Assembly (NCBI GenBank): GCA_037127255.1
Contig: JBANSL010000002.1
Span: forward strand, 40,739,392 to 40,803,391
From: Persicaria tinctoria
Taxonomy: Eukaryota > Streptophyta > Magnoliopsida > Caryophyllales > Polygonaceae
Length of the DNA stretch: 64,000 nt
Direction of reading: 5' to 3'
A program made the translations under genes and the position numbers. Shown in pieces: positions 55,899-64,000 of this stretch (position 1 is the first letter of the stretch; the number at the start of each line of letters is the position of its first letter). The notes beneath the pieces are model-generated. The model worked only from the letters and a program-made list of their open reading frames with translations. It had not been told where the DNA came from and made no database searches.

Positions 55899-57999
55899 TT
55901 AAATCTCTAGCACAATATCTGCAAGAAACAACATTACATTACACCTCATTGGTCTTATTCCCTATGTAGAGAGATGAATAAAAATTCAATGGAATTCAGG
56001 TAACCTTCTAGCCTAAAAAAAAAGATGATTACAAAGGACAAACTTACATTCAGAATCTGTTTTGACCCATTTAGAACCATCACTTGCTCTTGGTCTCTGC
56101 TCTTGTTCATCGTCGTCATTCATCATCTGTGTATGTTTATCTTCTATGTATCTCTTCATGGAAGATGCTCGAGAAGCGTTTTGAGGGTATATCTTCTTGC
56201 AGATTATTGTCCTTAAAAGCTGCCACAGGAGGAAAAACACATCAATCAGGCTGATATGGTAATAATGTGCTGAAACGGATGGCTTAAGAAAGACCCGAAT
56301 CAGAAATTGAAACTTATGAGTATCTGTAGTTTGGAAATCATACTTTCTCCATCCTGGACTCGTGAAGAGGATCTCGCAAGCTAGGAGCAGGAGCAAAGCC
56401 ACTGGAGCAGACAAACATCTTCTTAAGAAGGAAAGTCAGTGACTTCTTCCCAATGTCCTTCTTGTTCTTCTCGGCCCGAACTTCTCTGCACTTGCCTATG
56501 ATCACGCTAATGGTGCGCTCAATGTCGTCCTCCTTGTACTCAGGATCAGTGCATACAGCAGCATTTGATATTCTGCGGCTGACCTCCAAGCTTGAGGGGC
56601 AGTTAAGGAACCTATCCAAGGGGAGCTCAGGATTTTCCTCCTCCGTCTTGGCAGGTTTTCGCTTCAAGAGTTTCGTGAGCTCCTTTTGTAGATGTCCGAC
56701 CTCTTCTGGTGTGAATTCCGATAAGTCTGGAGATAAGGCCTGATGGGGTTCAATCTCCAAAGGACTAGGAGGACTGTCTTTTAATTCATTGGTTCCGAAG
56801 GTCCCGATTGTGAGCAACCCCTGAGGCCAATCACTGAACTCTTCTTTGTTTGATGCTCCTTGCTTAACATAGTCTGCAAGAGGAGAAGATCAAATCAGCA
56901 AAGGAGATTCAATGCAAAGGAAACTAGGAGAAAATGCTACAGTAATAATCTCACGAATATCTAGATTTGTGCATCCCTTAAGATACACTGAAATTAAGGT
57001 CAGATTCAATGAGTTCTAAAGCTGTCCTGTACATCACCATCGAGATTCGCACGTACTAGCCAAAACTTGTTCCAATAACCTAAAGCTTTGGTGTTCATGA
57101 ACAGATGTAAGTTGTACAATACTCCTGTACTACTGGGGATTTCTATGGTTGCCCAACCGAGGGCTCGAAATTTGTATCTTACATGTCTAACAAGTTTTTT
57201 AATATTAATGTATCATAAAGCAGCAACATAAGTGCTCCGGTAAACCAACTAGGTTGGACAAGCCAGGACAAGTGTGATGAAAAATTTGTTGAGGAAGCCA
57301 AGCTTTTTCCAGTCGCTGGAAATTGAAGTTTACTAAGGATACTACTTGAGAATAAAACAACATCAAGCCATGTGTACAGACAAATTAACTCTAAAAAAGT
57401 AAAACTTAACAAGCCAATGAATGTAATTTGTAGTCTATCAATAAGACATGGAGGCTTAAAGCACCGCCACGGTTATGTTGCATATTGATCTAATATGGTA
57501 ATAACGTAGGTGGTCAAAATATATAGTACGCACAAATCTGTTCCTGAGAATGCATATAAAGTTTTGGGTGCTTAGTATCGTGATTTTCTTACTTCTCGAG
57601 TATCCTCTTTGAGACACTCTTTGACAGAAGGTCCTTGTGGCATATATGATGAAATATGGCATGGATAAAACAATATAAGTTCTTGAGTGCCGATCTTTTG
57701 CAACAAAAGCTAACTTAGCCCGACATACAACTTGTGGCATATATGATGAAATAATAAAACAAGGGTTAAGAATGTGAGGCTAGGTATAGCTTACGATGAT
57801 TCACAGGAACTGAACTTGTCTGCTGGTTTCCTTTCCCGTTTAGCTTGTTCTGGACCCAACCGAAGAGCTGCAATTTTAAAACACATAAGTTAACACATTC
57901 TAAGTAATTCAACTCCAACAAATGAAAACAACAAAATCACCATCAATGGCTATAATGAAGCTAGGTTTGTATCTTGTTACTTGTGTGTCTCACCTTCAT
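55899..57999 (-). CDS. LZY3: LAZY/DRO1-family gravitropism protein (LZY3/DRO1-like)
   Basis: LAZY/DRO1/NGR proteins act in gravity-sensing cells to set polar auxin flow, controlling root and branch angle. Five minus-strand exons join to 266 residues: 57999-57994 (only Met-Lys), 57867-57795, 56873-56344, 56219-56048 and 55918-55899. Conserved family blocks are present in order: [12 protein letters not shown] (3-14), [13 protein letters not shown] (41-53), [20 protein letters not shown] (80-99), [15 protein letters not shown] (110-124), [18 protein letters not shown] (169-186), SRMEKLLR (199-206) and the C-terminal WVKTDSEYIVLEI (254-266). The tiny first and last exons are typical of the family and are needed for both termini. 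The neighbouring GOST gene matches the Arabidopsis At1g72480-At1g72490 pair, favouring LZY3 (DRO1/NGR2) over paralogues. All introns are GT-AG. The gene looks intact. Confidence 0.95.
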
Positions 58000-60900
58000 T
58001 GTCAATGACTTTCAGGGAAGATAAAAAATTAGAAACCACTGGTACTAATTAAGTAAGCGAAGGCGGGAAACTTCAATCACCGCCTACAAACAGCCGTTAC
58101 TTCGAAGGAGATCTTAATTTCGACTCAATAGCCAATAGGAATTAAACCTTGTGCAAAAGATAAACAATGTTCTTGAGGAACTCTCTGGCACAAATGGTGC
58201 GGATGCTTCCTATTGGATCAGTACAAGTTCCGAAACAGTAGCCTTTCTCTCTCTCTCTCTCTCTACACACCCTTTACAGCTGAGAGGCTTTACACTCTAC
58301 TTGGTTGACCAGTTTTCAAGCACTCAACAGGTACTTATAAACAAACCTCACAGGGAGAGGCACATACAATCTTTTTCTAATACCTAGAGATAATCATAAT
58401 TAAAATATAAGCATGAGTGATAGTGAGGATTTTTCGCGGCCATGCTTCCTTATAACTATAGGTAAGGCTTCGTGTCACCACACTTATCACTTGATCATAC
58501 AATCACACATCCCCAAAACAACTTTATTAGGCAGAATGTTCAATTCAACTCTCCATCATTTGCCATTATTTTCCTTTTAACGATAACAATCTGCATGTAT
58601 GTGTAGATATTTTGCTTATGTACAAACTCCAAGGCACCTGTTCTTAAAAGAGCAATGCACATGAGAAAACAAGTTTTTACCCAAATCAGTGCATCTATTC
58701 AAACTGAAACTAAATACCAACTGAGACCATTGATTTCATGATTTATGCGCTCAACTGGATTAGAGGTCATTTGAACACATCAATCAATGTGATTTTCAAG
58801 GAGCAACTAAACACTAATTATAGGAAAAACTGTGATAATGGGTTATCTTTCTTTTCCTGTTTCCATTTTTGTTTTTTTACGTTCTAAAGTCTCCGGTGCT
58901 CATGTTGATTGGAAGCAAATGGGGCATCCAGGAATCACCTGTAGTAGTAACCTTTTCTTTTTTCATTTCTTCATTTGTATCTTTATATTTGTACTACTCC
59001 CTTGTTGTTTACTTAACTTCCACTTGCATCACTACAATCCACAAGAATCATATTCTACCAGCAACATTCTAGAGAATTTCAGATAAGAAGCTCATGAAAA
59101 GCAGAGATCATGTCTTTGCAAATTGGGGTCACAACATAGAGGTATCTACACTTGAGGCATTCAGATACAACTTATCACATCAAATGATCGAAATATTATG
59201 CTCAATCACGAGCTTATTTCATCGAAACACTTGTGCATTGATGACCATATATAAGAAACTCCCTAAGTAACAGTGTAGATTTTATCATGTCCATGGTCCC
59301 TAACCCACTCCCAACAATGTCCTATCACAGGATCCCCAATTAGTTTATGTCAAATTACCTAGAGGGCTTGAAATGTCATATATCGAGTTACCAAGCTATA
59401 TCTTAAATAGAAAGAGCTGTACTCAGCAAGAGTAACAAGAAGAAGAAAACTACCAAAGTAACAAATTTTTTACATAAAAGGATAGAATACGTTGTACGAA
59501 TGAAATTGGTCTCAATGACTAAAAATAAATCAATCAAAATAACAAAAAAATTATTTTATTTTAAACAATTACAATTTACGAAAGAGAATAGGAATAAGAG
59601 CCGAAGATTCAATAATCAAAGCCCATTAGAGTGCTGAAAAAAGGGTGTTGCAAAGAGCAACGTATTCTGATTGGCTAACCCAATTACACAGCTGAATATG
59701 CAGACAGCCACACGTGATGAATAGGGCTTCTCTCTCAAATAACGATGTGAATAATGATTTAAGCTTTTTTATTAAAAAAAATTGTGGAGTGAAATGTAAT
59801 TTAAGCAATGGATTTAAGGTTTGCCACGTTTCACCAAGTGATTACAAACTGCTCTCCGCCAAATGAATGGGTTTAGATTGCTGTTATGTGGTGGTCGATA
59901 CCTAGAATATGAATATCATATATCCAATCAACTGTTTATAAGGTGCCCAGGCTTTATGTTACTGAATTTGAAAGCCCAAACGAAGGCAGTTATACAATCC
60001 TCTCAGCTTACATCTCTTCCTAGTTACTACAGTTGTTGGGTTCACTTCCTAAAGAGGTAAATAGATGATGGGGGACTTTTGGGTATACTTTTCCTCCCTG
60101 TTGGGTTCAGTTCGATTTTTCTGTTTACACCTACAGAAATTATAAAATAATAAGAACTCGATCATTCATTTTCCTATGACTTAAGCTGATTGTGATGGTA
60201 ATCCACTACTATACTAGTTCAAAATCTAGGTCTACATACCCTGATAAACCTTGTAAATTGAGAAACCGAGAAACCCTCCGTTAAATCTGACCAAAAGAGG
60301 GAAAATATTGCTACCAACCTCTCAACAAACAAATATGCAAATTGTATATGACAGATGAATAAAAGATCGAAAATGCAAGTGTATTTCAAGCTTAAAGGTA
60401 TACATTGGTTTTGACACAGAGGGCCTATAAGCATAGTATGGGAACCCCTCTTAGAAGAAGACTCGTATGATTCTTCTGCTACAAGATTCTTTCATTATGT
60501 CACGATCGAAATTCTAAGTGTAATCAAACATCCAATTTCATACTTAACAAGCAGTTCAAAAGATCATATTTAAAGACAATCCTGGTTGACTTTATATTAT
60601 ACTATACTATGCTGACAAGCAAATATTTGCCGAAGCTGAATGAGCCTTATGAACGAGCATGAAAAAACCAAAAACCCATAAATTCAATGTTAAATTTCCA
60701 AGGGAGAAAAGGGGGAAGATGAAACTGCCCTCGAGATGCAAGAAATGAAAAGCTAGAGAATTTAAAACAGAGCATGTGGGTAAAATCATTTTTATTACTG
60801 TAGTTTATCATATTAGTGAACTAACTTAATTTTTTTTTTTTTAAAAAAAAGAAAAATGCAGCGGGAAATCTGGGTGATTAACCTCACCAATTGCGTCATT

Positions 60901-61917
60901 TGCATCTCCCAGACTCACCCTTTCTTACCCAATAAGTGAACTCGTGTAGTTGAAGCTTTGAACTTGTCAATCGCGCCGTTAAATTTCCCTGAAGAGGAAA
61001 CTAATGTCTCTTCTACAAAGCGCTGGAACTTTACCGTCCACGGAAATGTGGTCCCTTGAATGTTTCTTTATGTTTTCACCCTCTCATCTCCAACTGTTAT
61101 TGGATCTCACCACATTCAAAATTCAAAAGAAAAAGGATTTTAGGGACGTGTCAAAGGATTAAGAACATTGCTTGGCTTAGAGGGACTACAAAGGTCCGAA
61201 ATCAATCTACTAATTGCAATTTAGACCACTAGTTATGTAGAAGCTAATTAACTAAAACTTCATTATATCGAGGGTTTCCTTTTCAAGTAATCAAGTTGTG
61301 ATTCCATGGCCTTCCAAGCTGATTTTTATATTTATTTAGTTGATCGATAGTTTCCTTAATTAAATCTTGAAGCTGGCATTTCAATGTGGCATGTCTGTAC
61401 ATGCACGCTGATAACTGGTCAATTAGTTTGAAGAGAATTCCATATATACCGAGCTTTTTAAGCTTTCTTTTTTATCCTTTTCAACTGCTGAATTAAAAAA
61501 AAAAAAGGTATATTTGATGATTGGAAATAAGAAATTCTCTTGTATAAAATAAGTTACAAAATTATAATATATAAGATGGCTCAAGGCTTAGTATTAATGA
61601 TCAATTGATTTCCTCTCCCATATTACCATACCGTTCTTGTTACGAATCAAGCCAATCTTTATCAGGCAAAATGTATATTATATTGGATTGCTCTAGTATA
61701 TAGATATGGCCAAAATTCGGTGAATCCCATTTTTTAGACAGTAAATGCTCTTCCAGTAAATATATCAGTAAATGTGCAATATAACACTTTCGCCAAAAAG
61801 TACTAGGTATTTAACATTACATACCTTCTCCAGACCAGTGTGCTTCATGTTTCTTGAAGATCATTGCATTTTGATTGAGTTGTTCAGGTAAGATAAAGGG
61901 AAAAAGGTGTAAGAGTG
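58000..61917. other. Upstream region of the LAZY gene and intergenic DNA
   Basis: No further coding exon is recognised. A (CT)n tract of about 24 bp lies at 58243-58266, roughly 250 bp upstream of the LAZY start codon and possibly in its leader. Long T and A runs occur at 60828-60850. The stretch is AT-rich and could hold distal regulatory sequence. Nothing specific can be supported. Confidence 0.45.
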
Positions 61918-63180
61918 TATTCGGTATGCAGGAATGAGTATGAGGTACCATATTGGAATTTCGAAATGCCAACCCGATACCTAGTGTTTAAATTGTTTTG
62001 GTACAGGCAGAATGAGCTGCTTCCTCTCCAAGTTGTTATCTGATCAGACTTTGTCAAACAAGAGTATACCTATGAAATTCCATACCGTACCAACCCTATA
62101 CAAGTCAAACCCGATTCCATATTCCAACCCAATAAATATATATATGCTAAACTAGCCTTAACTGATTTGAACTAGGGTAAGATTATAAAGAAAGAACAAA
62201 TGCTGGATGAGGCACACAACAAACGCCATAAAAGGAAAAGAAATAGAAAAGACCAACAAAAATGAGACTGCCCCAAGTAACAAACACCCATACCTGAGCC
62301 CATTGGCTATAGGATTACAGATTACTACATTTTTGGTTTTTATTGGAGCTGAAAACATCCACTGAGATAAGGATAAACTATGTTTGAGGGTTTCTATTCC
62401 CAAACGCAAGTATTCTTGAAATCTTAGTATTTCTTTCACAAATTTACAAGCTTGCTCAAAGTGAATGAAAGGTATGGAGTTACCGTACTAAATACAGTGA
62501 GTTTGGTTGAAGATTATGAAAACTACAAAAGAAGAATAACACAAGTAAGTCCACTTTCAGATTATTATTTATTGATTGTTATTTTCATTTCAACTCATAC
62601 TTCCATTCAGCCTTTCCTCTATGCTCAAAAAAGTTAAGCAGTTAGATAAGAGCATATTCACTTTGATCTTATGCAGATTATACAACCTCAATGCTCTTTC
62701 CATTTTCATAATTTCAACCAAAAGGACACTTAGTCCCTTAAAGGTCTTGGTTTTTGCAATGTATATCTTGAGTCTATCCAGAAAAATGAAATTGATGTTC
62801 TAAACTGTCATATTCCTTTATTTTAGGAAAACAAAAAGAGCTGCATTTGGATCCTCTAGTCATAAATGAAATATGCACAGAAGAAAAGAACAGCAAACCA
62901 GCTAAATGATTCATGTATCAAAGCATAAAAGTCAGTGGAAGCAGAGTAAACTGCACAAAAAGGTCTCAGCTTTGGTTAATCTTATTATACTGCCTTTACT
63001 CTAAACCTGTAATTTGCCTATACGAGAAAACAAGTCAAACACAGATTCTAAGAACCTTCACTGTAACTGGCCATAATCCCACTGCAACCATTAACAGTAC
63101 AGATCATTCTCATCACTCATTTCTAAAATCATGAGACCCTTTGGATATATAACTTCGATAAAAGGCCAATTCTTAAGCAG
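61918..63180. other. Intergenic stretch with repeat-like words
   Basis: From 61918 to 62130 the words TTCGGTATG, CCAACCCGATACC, CCATACCGTACCAACCCTA and CCAACCCAAT recall the degenerate subterminal words of the hAT-type elements at 19002 and 51314, but paired termini and an 8-bp duplication were not found. No gene is recognised in the rest. Confidence 0.35.
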
Positions 63181-63184
63181 TAAA

Positions 63185-64000
63185 GGAGAGTGATACGCTC
63201 ATAATTAGAATATTGCGGAAATTCATTACAAAAAAAAAAAGAATATTGCAGAATTGTCAAGAGAAATCTAGAAGCTCTTAGAATTAGACGGTTATGAGTT
63301 ATGACTGTGAGAGGGAATTGCTAAAGTTAATTGTGGGTGATCGAAGGGATTGAAATTAGTATAAATAAGGCATTAGGCCTCACAGTCAGCTATCCAGAAA
63401 ATATCATTCCAATTGGCTTAGGCCTTTGGGGCTTAGTTTAGGTTTCCTGAGGAATTTGGAGAGTTGAAAATTTTCTGACTCCTGATTATCTTTTTTCTGT
63501 GTTCTATGACACTCATACCATGAAAAGTGTTTGCTTTCAAAGCAAACACTTAGCAAGAAATAAAATCTATTGGGACGTACACTAGAAGCTTAGAGCGGTA
63601 AAACACATATTTATCAAACTAACAGTATAATATCTGCCTAGTATATGGAAGATATGATATTGAAACAATAAGAACATACATCAACTTGTTCTCATCTAGA
63701 GACAAAAAGTAGAAGTGGAGGCATGGAGAAGCAAGCATAGATCAAAATCCATTGGTTAGCTCTTAATCATGGCTTAATATATGATTGGTATCAATTGATG
63801 ACATACTAAAAAGGAATTTAGAAATTAGAATGATACAACCATCAGACCTTAAAGCATATGCAAACAAATACAAATATGAAAAGAGCTTTAAATTGGTAAT
63901 GACATATGTAAAATTTGTAAATTGCCATTGTGAATTCAATCTATATCTTACCTCATACCAGATAAAGCTTGGAAAAAAGCTTCTAGAAGCAGGCTCCGCT
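63185..64000. other. Possible LTR remnant and intergenic DNA to window end
   Basis: A TATA-like AGTATAAATAAGGC at 63358-63371, followed by leader-like sequence, resembles retrotransposon LTRs, but no second copy, primer site or duplication was found. A perfect hairpin lies at 63526-63552. The remaining sequence to 64000 shows no gene. Confidence 0.3.
63526..63552. repeat. Perfect 27-bp hairpin
   Basis: The arm AAGTGTTTGCTTT is followed by a single C and then its exact reverse complement AAAGCAAACACTT, giving 13-bp arms with a one-base centre. Confidence 0.93.

Noticed and set aside
63185..63480. Complete LTR retrotransposon near the right edge
   Set aside because: Only a TATA-like box and leader-like sequence are visible. 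No second LTR, primer site, polypurine tract or target duplication.

Overview
The window is nuclear DNA of a flowering plant, most likely a eudicot. It has intron-rich genes, Stowaway, CACTA, hAT, Mutator-like and Helitron elements, Ty1/copia and Ty3/gypsy retrotransposons and an L1-type LINE. I cannot name the species from sequence alone. Three host genes look intact, all on the minus strand. The rest is mostly transposable elements inserted into one another.

Layout: (1) 1-9428, the first 17 coding exons (about 703 codons) of the nucleoporin gene NUP107, with the 3' end beyond the left edge. Its introns carry a Stowaway MITE, a Helitron and a small gypsy relic. (2) 9721-10602, a Mutator-like terminal-inverted-repeat element just upstream of NUP107. 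(3) 10738-16250, a young CRM-like Ty3/gypsy element whose 5' LTR end, primer site and gag start are deleted. (4) 16795-17280, a minisatellite. (5) 17437-27794, an LTR (minus strand) split by two further LTRs of the same family, one on each strand. The plus-strand copy is itself split by a CACTA element carrying captured gene fragments, and that holds a hAT-type element. (6) 28006-34460, an L1-like LINE with a 17-bp target duplication, itself hit by LTR sequences. (7) 35365-39156, a five-exon gene for a GOST/lung-seven-transmembrane membrane protein. (8) About 40250-52285, a decayed Tat-clade (dual RNase H) gypsy element, interrupted by a Ty1/copia element (43662-48435) and a hAT-type element (51314-52054). 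(9) About 53560-54350, an LRR receptor-like protein pseudogene. (10) 55899-57999, a complete LAZY/DRO1-type gravitropism gene. (11) 58000-64000, largely unassigned non-coding sequence.

The GOST gene and the LAZY gene are neighbours in Arabidopsis too (At1g72480-At1g72490, from memory), so the right half looks like an ancestral gene pair pushed about 17 kb apart by retrotransposons. NUP107 acts at the nuclear pore, the GOST protein in the secretory pathway, and the LAZY protein in gravity signalling. Nothing suggests they work as a pathway. I found no operon, CRISPR array, RNA gene or evident new defence or metabolic system. The unusual content is structural: the order of nested insertions, target-site duplications that date it, palindrome arrays inside one LTR family, gene capture by a CACTA element, and splice-site oddities in two host genes.
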